A stretch of 64,000 bases of DNA from Trametopsis cervina (Eukaryota; Basidiomycota; Agaricomycetes; Polyporales; Irpicaceae): assembly GCA_022385755.1 (NCBI GenBank), contig MU278364.1:537349-601348 (forward strand), given 5' to 3'. The notes under the pieces are model-generated. The model saw only the letters and a program-made list of their open reading frames with translations. It did not search any database and had not been told where the DNA came from. This document shows positions 23,012-33,968 of this stretch, piece after piece; positions within the stretch are counted from its first letter, which is position 1, and each line of letters opens with the position of its first letter. The position numbers and the translations under genes were made by a program.

Positions 23012-24619
23012 ATGAATCCATTGGTTTCTGCCCTATGGAGAGCGAGTAGCATCCCACCCCCTTTAATCTTCTCCAAAGCAATCACTCATTTGGCGAGAAC
23101 TCGTGCCCTGCACGGTAGTGGATTCCACACCTCGGTCAAACGATGCCAGGCGAATGACTATCCTTCACCTGCCGAGATAGCACCTTTGCTTGATGAGTTC
23201 GCACACCATCCCGCTAGACCTCTCACACTTTCGACCTTGCTCTCCTTTGGTCGTCCTCTCACACCGGAGTCCGTCTTGAACTCGGTCGAGCAAGTTCGTA
23301 CGGAAATACCACGGCTATTTGTGCGACGAGTGCGTGCCCTGGAAGATCTCCCCTTCATTGTCGGGATGAATCCTTTCATTGCAAGGACGCTGGCTGCCCA
23401 CCGACGTTCATTCCAGCTCTTGGCCACTTATCCCTCTGTAACCAGTCTGGAAGACAACGTGAAGTTCACTGAACAGCTGGAGATCCTAGTGCGGAATCAC
23501 GCAAATGACATACCGATTATGGCTAAAGGGTGAGTGATTCTAAACGAATCGCACATCCAGAACGTGAATAGACCATACACGTCAGTTTTCAGGAATGCTC
23601 CCGGTACATGTCAACAGAGCAGATATCCGAGTTCCTCGATTCTGCTATTCACAATCGTATCGCCGTCCGTTTACTTGCCGAACATCATATCGCGCTGTCT
23701 CGCGATCTCCAGAGTCCCACAAGCTCTACGAAAGACCACATTGGCATCGTACAAATGGAATGCTCGCCGAAGAAAATGATCAAAATGTGCGGCTCGTTCG
23801 TGACCGACTTATGCGAGGCTACTTTAGGTGCGAGTCCGGAGATTATCATTGACGGTGAAGCGGACGCAACCTTTGCGTAAGTGGACCGTCAATCTCCTCG
23901 ATACCTATCACTCATGAACACCACCGCTGCAGATATATTCCCGTGCACCTGGAATATATCTTGACGGAGATATTGAAGAATTCATTCCGGGCGACGGTCG
24001 AGCGACATCACAAACTGCACGGATCCTCGACGAACGTGCCTATCCCTCCGGTCGCACTGACCATAACTCCACCCACTTACTCTTCACCTCATCCTGCCGT
24101 ATTATCTATACGCATACGTGATCAAGGCGGCGGAGTCTCCCCAGCGAATATACCGCATATATTCTCTTATTCGTTCACCACTGCTGGGCCGGCTGAAGAT
24201 GCAGACGGGCTGGGCGGCGGGCCCTACGCCGCACAACACGTAGGCGGAAGCGCTGCAATCAATGGTAGCGCGGATGCAGGTGGCGGTAGTGGCGGTCTAT
24301 TCGGAGAGATTGTAGGACGCGGTATTCAGACCGGAATGGGAACCATTGCTGGACTCGGCTATGGTCTCCCCATGAGTAGGCTCTATGCGATGTAAGTACT
24401 CATCTCTGGGACGTTATCGGTATCACACTTTGAATTCTTACTGGCTTTCTGTAGGTATTTTGGTGGGGCATTGGATTTCTTCTCGCTTGATGGATGGGGT
24501 GAGCAACTTTATTTCCTTTCCCGTAGCAGGTCCATTGCTCATGCCAAACCTCAGGCAGCGACGTGTTTGTCAAACTGAGGTGCCTAGATGAAGCAGGAGA
24601 TGTTCATATCGGACGGTAG
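23012..24619 (+). CDS. Mitochondrial PDK/BCKDK-type protein kinase
   Basis: These kinases phosphorylate and switch off the mitochondrial pyruvate or branched-chain 2-oxoacid dehydrogenase. They have a four-helix bundle and a histidine-kinase-like (GHKL) ATPase fold. The start MNPLVSALWRAS is followed by an Arg/Ser-rich presequence typical of mitochondrial import. The helical domain has LLSFGRPLTPESVLNSVEQV, RRVRALEDLPFIVGMNPFIA and FLDSAIHNRIAVRLLAEHHI. The ATP fold has the N box EYILTEILKNSFRATVE, G1 IRDQGGGVSPANI and G2 GLGYGLPMSRLYA, followed by YFGGALDFFSLDGWG and SDVFVKLRCLDEAGD. Stop TAG is at 24617-24619. Between G1 and G2 is a Gly/Ala-rich insert of about 50 residues. Introns occur after MAKG, ATFA, YAM and WG. 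Pyruvate versus branched-chain specificity cannot be told by eye. Confidence 0.9.
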
Positions 24620-25026
24620 TGGCTCACTACAGGAGTTGTATTTCAACGAAAAGAAAACGTGCATTGATGATTGCTATGATTAGTGGGAACAATGTTGCGA
24701 TTGTAGACGACGGATGTTATATGCAAATAAGGATCCAGGTAGTAACGTGCATTTAACTGCACTCCCTTGACTGCGAGAGAATAGAAACCACTAGCAACAA
24801 ACAGGGATCTCGACAGCAGTCCGGTAGACGGGAAGGTAGGCACAGCGTAAGAGTATGGGTGGGAGGAGTACAATGATCATCAAGGGTATTGGACAGCTGA
24901 AGGACCAAGTCAGACCAGCTTTGCATGAGACAAATCTATGTCCCGTCGTTATAAGTAAAGGTAGATAAAATAAGTCGTAGGATAAAGAGCTGCAAGGAAC
25001 GCCTGCGGGTCCGACAAGGCGGTTCA
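24620..25026. other. Convergent 3' flanks
   Basis: The interval separates the ends of the PDK/BCKDK-type kinase and the DYRK kinase. No gene is supported. Confidence 0.5.
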
Positions 25027-28000
25027 CTACTTCGCAAGCTGAAAACAAAGTCAGTCACAGATACGATTGTAGTGATTTTGAAACCTACCATTGTCCGACT
25101 CGAATGACTGGAGTGGTATGACAATGATTGCGACTGAGCGGTGCGGTATGACCGGGATGAGCCCAACGTTGAGTGCGCGTTGTTGGAGCTACTGGGAGTA
25201 GTGGGCACCACGCCTGTCGAGACACGGCTGCTGCGAGCAGTCAGTGGCGTCGGAGCACTGATCAGGGACTTCTTCGGTGTCTCCGTCAAATTCTTGCTCG
25301 TGCGGTTACTCGAGAAACTTGTCGACGAGTTGAGCAATGATTTGGATGAAGTTGGAGGTGGGCTAGTGATCTTGGGACGTTTACCTCCCGCGATGTATGC
25401 GTGGCGTAGAGCCGACTGTGGCTTCAACCTTCTTTCCGGATCCCATACCAGGCATTTCGCAATGAAGTCAACGAAGAGGTCATCGTCACATTTCAGTACC
25501 TGAGCCAGTGTTTTGGACCCAGGCCGTCTCCGTCTCCCTTTCGAGTTCACAACAGGGCGAGGGGCACCGGATGTGTCTGGAAATTTGTGAGAACTAGTCA
25601 CGATGAGAATAATATGACTCACCAAAGAACAGCCTCTTACGAGAGCTGCGATTGATGAAGTCCTTGTCAGGGACGCCGAGTACTTCCATTATACACGACA
25701 ATTGCTCTTGCTCGTTTTCTCCTGGGAAGATAGGGAAACCAGTGTACAATTCCGCCATAATGCAGCCCAAACTCCACATATCAATCGCCATATGATAATT
25801 CATGCCCAAGATGACCTCCGGTGATCGGTAGAAGCGACTCTGGATATATGTATAGACTGAAATAACACGCATAAGCCATGAGTCACGCGCGAGTAGTGAA
25901 GAACTTACTCTTCTCGTGTTCGAAGCAGCTACTGCCGAAATCAATGACCTTAATAGCACTCTTTGCAGGGTGTCGCAGTAGGACGTTCTGGATAATAATC
26001 ACGTAAATGGGGTGACTTCGTATGCAATGGCAAGTCATCGAACGCACCTCTGGCTTGAGATCGCAATGCACAATCCGGTGATGTCGCATGAGCGCCAATG
26101 ACTGGAGCATCTGGCTGGTGAAACGACGAATGAGGCCTGTCGTAAAGCCCACAAAGTTGTTGGCTTTGATCAACTCGTAGAGATTGATGCTCAGCAATTC
26201 CATCGCAATGCACAGGTGCCCCCGGAAGTAAAAGTGCTCCGTCATCTTGATGACGTGATGCTTTTCGTCCGAATCCTAAAGGAGGATGAGCTAGGTGTAA
26301 TCTCCTCAATGATGGCAACGTACCCATTTCCTCAGACTATCCAGTATCTTGATCTCCACCAACGCCTGGTGGTGGAACCTCTTCTTATTGCGAATGATCT
26401 TGATAGCCACGGACTCGCCGGTGCAGTGGTCTCTGCAATGTAAGACCTGGCCGAACGAGCCCTTCCCGAGAGTGTCGACGATTTCGTAGCGATATGCCAG
26501 ATGATCACGCATGACAACAAGGTAGTCGCCCCGCTCGTCGTCGTAACCATGGTTATTGGTTGTGTTTTCGACGGTGGCGGGTTTCTTGTCGCTCCTGGCA
26601 CCGATATAGTACACCGAAGGATATTCAAGAATCTCCTTGCACTCATACTCCGAGAGATAGTTGATCTGGCTGCTTTTCAAAATAGCTGAAAACATGTAAG
26701 TATCACGTTCCGAACATAACTTGAACAGCTTACAAGCTGGTGGTGTCGGAGAGTTAGGAGGAATAGGTTCGGGGAAGCGCAGCAAATTATCAAGCTCTGC
26801 TTGACTTGCTCCGGCTGCCAACTTCTTCGCATGCTGACGCTTGATGTACTGCAACATCTCCTCATCTCCAACTGCTTCTTCTTCGTCTATCACACTCGAA
26901 ACCGGAGAGGGAGTAGATGTTGGTTGTCTGCTGAGTGACGGTGAGGCCATAGTCTGCGCAATGCTTTGGCTGGAGGCTCTGCTGGTCGGAAGAGAGATCT
27001 TTGGGCTGAGCAGTTTCAGCTTTGAGGGGGACAGCGCTGAGAACCTGTGACTGATCGCAGCAGGCGGCTGCTCGTCCTGGATGGAAGACGCGTTGATGGA
27101 AGCCACAGAGCCAGTCGACGACTTCCTCAACCCGCTGAACGACATTGACTCCCGATTCTTGCGCACGCCCATGCCGTTGACCGTAGAAGAACTGGACGTA
27201 GAGACCTGACGAGGGACACGGGATGCTGAAACCGAGGGCGACGCTCTGACTGAGTGCCTTTGGCTAGACGCACCAGCTTTAGGTGTAGGCCCATTCTCGA
27301 ACATGCCGAACTCGTTCGTACTATCGTTCGCAGCTGACGGAGAATTCTGGCGAGAGGTTCCAGCGTTGTTCGCAATGAGACTGGCTCTACGCGTTGACTC
27401 CTTGCCCTTCAATGTCGGAGAGTTAGCCGCTGATGAACGGCTGGAGATGCGCGGGATCTTCGTGGGCGTCTCCTTGGACAGAGCAGATGAATTCAACGAG
27501 GAAGGCGGTGGTGGCTCCTTGGTTGACTGATGAGGCAGTGTGCCAACGCTGGGCGATCCAGCGATAGTAGGTAAACCATTACGCTGGCTGCGAAGAGATG
27601 CGTCGGAATGCTTCTGCATAGAGCTCACAGTCTGAGACGTAATACGAGATGACTTTGGTGTCCTCTCTGCTGAGGACAAGGATGAAGGAGACCCTGACTT
27701 CAGGTTGGCCAGTCGCTGCGCCGTGGCCGGGGGTAGAGCGGTAATTTGCATAGGAGGCATGGCAACAGGCTCTTGTTTCTTTGGTTGAGCAGAAGACAAC
27801 GTCTTTCCAACAAGTGAGCACATGTGACGTAGGAAAGCACACAGTGCAAATACTCACCTTGCCCCTCTTCCTCCCCATCAGAACTGAAATCCTGCTTTCG
27901 CTGCGGTCTTTGTCCTCTTTCTTTTGTCTGTCCTTCTCCACCTCCTTTGCATGACGAGCCTCCTCTTTCGCACTCTTAGCGTCGCTCTTCTCTTTATCCG

Positions 28001-31000
28001 AATGCAGGCTTCTCCGCGAGCTAGATCCCTTGAGTAGTGAGGGCAGCCCCAAGCTCAACACCGACGACTTCTTGTGCGAAGAACTTGGGATCGCAGTCGG
28101 AGGCTGTGCTTCCTTGGTAGGCGACATTCCCATGCTCGGGGAACGCAACTGTGAGTGCGTAGAGGAATATGTCGGAGAGCTGGGTGGTATATTTGCTGGA
28201 GGTATCTGCATAGACTGAGATGATGAACGGCGGAAGAAAGGAATCGAGGACGGTGTAAGACGTTTCGTGGAGGCCCCACGCCTAATAGACGAAGAGGGGC
28301 TAAGAGGCGTATGCTGAGGCAACGGTGGCATGGATGCAGTCAAATTGGTGCTCGCACTCGAAGCGGTCTCCGAGCGACTGGGAACTAAACGATCCGGAGT
28401 CTTCGAACTTGAAATCGGAGGTACGGAAGCTGGAGCAGACATGGCATGGATAGATCCTACAGAGGACATGGATGCGAGAGACGAAGCAGAGGCCATCGCA
28501 TCTGCGTTGATAGTTTCCCACTCATCGACAGACTGCTTGCGAACCGTAGGCTGCTCTCGCGAGGTCGACTTGCGCAGTTGCGAGGTAAAGCTGAGAGCAC
28601 GAGGGCTAAGAGACATGCCCGGTGACTTTCCAGGACCATCCTTCATGGACGACGTAGACGGAGAAGTAACCAGCTTCTTGCCGAGTGGGTTTGAGAAACT
28701 CCATTTCTTCGAAGGTGTCTTGTGGCTTGTGGGCGTTGTCACCTTAAGAGACTGCCGTTTGGACGGTGTGTTGAATACGGGGACTTCCAGTGGGGCCGAG
28801 AGGACTGTAGAACTGTCCGCCTGCTTGCCATAGGACCTTTCTTCAGGCTGGTCGGAGGATAGAAGTGGGAAGAGGATTGCGGGCGTGTTTTGCTGAGACT
28901 TGAGGTTGAAAAAGTCCTTTGGCAGGGGAGGGACGGGAGGAACAATATGCTCCTCGACGCCTTCCGCGCCAGCTGCTAACGCCGCCCGATCCCGGAGAGA
29001 GATAGCATCTGAAGAGTGGTTGCTCGAGACGTCGCTGCCGGCACTGTTACGTCTTGCCTTTGAGTTCGACTTGCCAGAGAACGCAGATCCAGAAGTGGCA
29101 CTCGTCGCTGCGGATAAGGAAGCAGAGTCGCGTGAACTGGTCGTAGGCGTGCTGGTGTAGTTCGTGGACGAAGCCGAGCCTCGTTTCGGGGTGAAACTGC
29201 CGCGTTTGCTGACCGATCCATGCTTCTTCAACGGCTTCTCGGGTGTCGACAAATCTTGCAACTGGGTGTCATCTTTGACCGCGGAAAGCACATCGTTCTG
29301 TTCCGCCTCCACAGACGCGTCTCCTAAACCCAAACCCAAACCTACTGACTGACGCTGAGCACCAGTAAGGTCCTTGCTTGCCTTGTCCTTGCCCGAGACA
29401 GAGCCCGGTGCTCCACTCAAGACACGGCTCGATCGCCGACCTTCCATGCCTTCCCATTGTCCAGATGTTTTTGCGGGCGTGCTTGGACGGCTCGAGCTGC
29501 CAACTCTACTATGTCCCCCAATACTCGATCTTGCCCTTGCAGTCCGACCTGAGATTCCGTCCAACTTACGAAGAGCCTCCACCGTCGCCTGGTCGTCCAA
29601 ATCGGACCAACCCTCTTGGGTCCCGCGTAACAGTGAATGGGCAACGTTCGCGCTTGCGTGAGAAGGCAATTCCTTATTGGCATTGACTGCAGGGGAGGCG
29701 CTTGCGCTACCCGTACTTCCGTGCCTAAGGAACTGCTGAATGGAAGAGGACCCTGGCGAAGGTGGAAGATGAGAGTAGTCGGACGCGTGGAGCCGACGCG
29801 AATGATGGTTCGTGTAAGCGTCGCCATGGCTTGACGAAGACGAGCTGGCAGATATCTGGCGAGAGTGGCGCGTGTTTACGGCGAGAGTGTCACGGCGGCG
29901 TTCCTTCGAGTTCTTGTCGCGAGCCGGACTACTCACCGATGACGGAAGCCCCACCCCAAGACTTCTGTGTCTGCGCACCGAGGCTGCCTTGTCCTTGTCT
30001 TGGTCTTTGGGTGAAGAGAAAGACGAAGACGCGTGCTTCGAAGACAATAAGCCAGTTTGATCCAGCTCAAATTCGTCCGAGGTACGCTTTCGCGGCCGTT
30101 GGCCAGGTGGGATAAATGCAGTTGGAGGAGTAAGCAAAACGCCCGTGGAGGTCTCTTGCTCTGAGCCTGGGCTCCCCTTCTGTGGCAGAGGTGGTACAAA
30201 TTGCCGTGGGTATAGAATCTCCTCGCCACCACTCTCGTCGGCCATTGAGCGCTTCGTGCGCAAGGAACGTGGGGGAGGCTGCACGTCGACGAACTGCACA
30301 ACACGTCAGTAACGAACAAATGATTAGCATAGAATGGACGTCGTACGTCTTCAGGGTCATCCTGTTCACCATCGATAGCTTCGATCGTCCATGGGCTGTC
30401 CGGGAGGTCAGGATCCCTGTCCTGCGCGTCCACGAACGATTCTTCGACCCTCGCGTACATATCGTCTTCCTCGGCCTCGTCCACCCGCTCCTCCATCTCT
30501 GAAAGGTCTCTGGCGTCTTTGCGCGAGCCCCGCACCCAGCGCGGGGTTGCCAGCTCTCCTACGCCCACCAACCCGCGTCTGTCAATCGCTGCTGGATCCT
30601 TGGCTGGCGTCACCGGTTCGCGAGGATGAGGTTGCATATCTGGCGTTTTGAGAGAGAGGTGCGGGCCGGAAGACGAGGGTATGGGAGATTCCGAAGGAGT
30701 ACCGGCACCAAAATAATACGGATCCAGCGACGACGTTGCTGATGCAGAACGAGGTAACTCGTGTTCCGCGTCCGTATCAGCGTGGTCGAGCGTGTTCGGG
30801 AGTCGAAAGCGAGGTTGAGACTGCTGTGAGTGTACAGTGAGGAAGATTCGAGAGAGGAAGACTGGCTTTGGCCATACCTGGTGAACAGAATCTGCTGCCG
30901 TTTCACCTTCGATACGCGCTTCTCCGTTGACGTTGACGTCGGCCCATGTCGACTGCAATGCAGGAGGCTTGTCTTTCTTCTTCGTATGCGTGTTCTCAGC

Positions 31001-31030
31001 GGCGATTTTTTGAGAAGATGGCGAAGACAT
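25027..31030 (-). CDS. Large DYRK-family protein kinase (Pom1-like class)
   Basis: DYRK kinases autophosphorylate a tyrosine in the activation loop and control growth, polarity and the cell cycle. The start ATG at 31028-31030 gives [19 protein letters not shown]. More than 1,200 residues of Ser/Pro/Thr-rich, probably disordered sequence follow, with many SP and TP sites, spread over a few large exons (the longest about 30290-27860). The DYRK-homology segment [20 protein letters not shown] and [11 protein letters not shown] precedes the kinase. The kinase has the Gly loop [21 protein letters not shown], the catalytic loop HCDLKPENVLL (Cys in place of Arg, normal for DYRK), [10 protein letters not shown], the activation loop [17 protein letters not shown] with the YxY pair, and [16 protein letters not shown] Ser-rich tail ends SSRTMLAK after a last 50-nt intron. 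Total is about 1,700 aa, longer than yeast Pom1. Exact subfamily is an inference. Confidence 0.9.
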
Positions 31031-32950
31031 GTCAGGAGGTAAGGAGCGAAGCAGAGAAAGGAAAGACGTCGCGGCGGAGAGGAAAGAGGACGGGGCGGCG
31101 TGATATTAGGGAATACGAATCTACAAGGTCGTGCACAGCGAGCGAAATAGGTGCAAATATGATGTCGTCGTCGACTCAGACGGTGGTGAGCCTTGCCAGA
31201 CGAGCGGTCATTTCCAAGTGCCAATTGCAACAAGCCAAGGCCAGAGACACCGTCCTCGTGTCACAATGTTTGGCGTTGTTTGCGCGCCACTCGCAATGTC
31301 GTCCTCACCCGTCGGCCGGCCGTGACCTGAACGTCGAGCACTCTCTTGAGTGCAGCTACCGACTACGAATGGCGAAAATTCGCACTTGGGCGCAGACCAC
31401 GACGGCTGCGACACCTACGAAAGGTTCGTGACTGGCGCGGCGAAGCCCCAAGCCACTCGGCGAGCCGCGATGCAGCACGGCAGGTGAGCTATCTTCGGGC
31501 TGCCGTCCATTTATCTCACACCGTGTTTCCAGATGCTCAAGCTAGAGTTACATCTCTCACTCGATGTCGGCAGATATACAAATAGGATGTCTTCGCTTGT
31601 GTAGCCTGGAGAGTTCATCACGTTCTCTATTCGCAGGCGTGAAGTGAATGGTAAGTATGCTACGACTCAACTCTCCTTGACGTAAATCATCACGTCCCTA
31701 CTGCACCTGACAAGAATCTATGATGCACTGATCAACGCTATTCGCAGCGGAGGCCCCTGTCGCTGCTAGCCCCGACGAGCGAGCAGCGCCTGTGCGCTGC
31801 TTGCTCCGTCGTCAGAGCAGGATCTACTGCTGATCAGCAGACATTGACCGCAACACTCGCTGTGCCCCAATTCGTGGCCGAACTCAGAAGGGAGGATGCG
31901 CGGGGATAGAATGCGCCCAGCGTCCCTCCCGTAACATTAGGTCAAGGTTCATCGCCAGAAGCGTCTCGGCTGGTGTGCTTGATGGCGACGAGGGCGACCA
32001 GGTCGCGTGTGCCAGGAGGACTAGCATGCTCCGATACGAAGCCAGGGAGCTCGGACTTGTTTGTCGACAAGTCAAGATGCACAGACATATTTGTTTGGGG
32101 ACGGACGTTTCCGCTGCGTTTAGCTACGTGAAAGTGTGTCACAATAGAGTCTGTTGGCTGCTCAATACCAATTGCACGAAGCTTGTACACTTCTTCGGAA
32201 GGCCTGCCTGGGAGGAGAGCCTGCACGGGGGATGGATGCCGAGCGGGGTTTGCAATTGTACGCGCGGCCGCGGGGGCGGCGACCGCGCGGAGTGTGTCTG
32301 GGCTCGAACACGTCGGAAATCAATGAGATTGATGCGAGATTCTCGCAGCCAGAAACACGATGTCGAGCGTTGGAAGGCGCTGCGGGTGGAATACTGTTGA
32401 CACACAGGCGCGACTCTCGTGCACAGAAACGGGGTGGAACGGATGACTGAACGCAAACGAACGGAGGAAACATGAACGGGAGTTTGATGCCACGTGGCCT
32501 GTGGGCGTCAATGGCAGGGGACTATAAAGCGGACTATGAAAGGCTGAGGAGGTCCGCGCTTTTTCTCCGTTCCCGTTTCTTGTCTCCCGCCCTTTGAGTC
32601 GGAGCAGCATCCGCGCAGCCCCGCCCTCAGCGACGTCGGCGCTCCATATCTCGTCGTGCGTATCCCGGGAGTGCCGCCCTTCGTCCTCCTCTGCTCACCA
32701 GTCCGTGTTCTTCATGTAGGGTCGCGTCCGCCGTCCTCGCTGGGCCACAGGCTCCCTCGAGGGCTCATTAGCGGCAGCCTTAAGACCGCTGGGAACACGT
32801 GCTAACGAAGTACGTTCAGGTAAGGGCGTCAAATGCCTCATTCTCGGTCCCTTCTCTGATGCATGGCACCTTTTGAACCACAACCTTCCCTTGTCTCCTG
32901 CCGTCAGACTCACTTCTCCTCCTCCGCTTCCTCCCCCACCTCCCCCCGCC
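31031..32950. other. Long divergent intergenic region with TATA box and probable 5'UTR intron
   Basis: The DYRK and zinc-cluster genes diverge from this 1.9 kb. Plus-strand CTATAAAG at 32522-32529 is a likely TATA box for the zinc-cluster gene. About 290 nt later a probable leader intron runs 32820-32908 (donor GTAAGG after TTCAG, branch TCTGATGC, acceptor CCGTCAG). No coding gene is supported between 31031 and 32500; the ORFs around 32150-32450 are GC-rich and unrecognised. Confidence 0.5.
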
Positions 32951-33968
32951 ATGGCGGACTCCAGCGTCGACACCGACGACCACGGGTCCCAGTCGCCGTC
33001 GGACGCCGTCCAGCCGTCCATGACAATGCATCCCATCTCCTACCCGAGTATGCCCATGCACATGTATCCGTTCCCACCGGGCATGATGCCGGCTCAGCCA
33101 CCTCGTACGAAACGACGGCAGGTCAAGAATGCCTGCACGAACTGCCAGAAGGCATGTAAGAAGTGTGACGACGCACGGCCGTGTCTACGGTGCGTGAAGT
33201 ATGGCATCGCGGAAGAATGTGTCGACTCTCAGCGCAAAGAGCGACAGAAGGGGATCAAGCGGGGGCCTTACAAGAAGCGCGATGGAAAGGGTATGCATTA
33301 CTTTCACAGCTCTTGTACCTTCATCCTCCCGGTCTATTGTACTGACAATGTTTATTCCTCAAATGGATTGTGCAGCCGCCAATGTAGACTCCCAGCTTGA
33401 CGTATCAGCGCAACAGACCATCCAAATGCCCACAGCCGCCATGGCCAGCACAAGTGCAGGCCCTCCCGGCATTCCATACATGCACCCTCTCGGGTACCCG
33501 CCATTTTTTGGCCAGTACCCCACGATGACAGGCAAGCCCGGCGAGGCTCCTACATATGCGTATCCCCAGTACTACTTGACGCCCATCCCAATGCCACCGC
33601 ATCAAGCTACTGGGCAAGATGGTGAGGCCCTCGCGTATCCGCCTCCCAACCTGATACCGGCGACCTTCGTCACGTCGTACGCACAGCAGCCGTACCCAGG
33701 GGCGGCGCTTCCATACATGGTGCCGATGCCCGCGCCAGGGCAGCGCCCTGACGGACAACAGCAAATTCCGCTCGTCGCCGCTCCGCCCATGCAATACGCA
33801 TATCCGCCGTACGCCAAACCACCGTCGCGTGAGAATGGCAACGACATCCCGCCGCCACCGCCACCACCGCAACAGATGATGGATCCTAACCGCCGGGACC
33901 CTCGCATGGATCCATATGGGGCGAGGATGCCAGATGGGATTTCCGCTGTGCATGGGAAGACCGGGTAG
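32951..33968 (+). CDS. Zn(II)2Cys6 transcription factor
   Basis: Zinc-cluster proteins are fungal DNA-binding regulators. The ATG at 32951 has a good context (CCGCCATGG) and starts MADSSVDTDDHGSQSP. The cluster at about residues 60-90 reads CTNCQKACKKC..CLRCVKYGIAEEC, spacing CX2CX6CX5CX2CX8C, with an extra Cys inside the first loop. It is preceded by the basic TKRRQVKN and followed by ERQKGIKRGPYKKRDGK. One intron, donor GTATGC at about 33291 and acceptor GTGCAG before 33377, joins DGK to AANVDSQ. The rest is Pro/Tyr/Met-rich low complexity (YPPFFGQYP, PPPPPPPQQMMDP) with no fungal_trans domain. The protein is about 315 aa. The leader is long, which suggests regulated expression. Targets are unknown. 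Confidence 0.88.
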
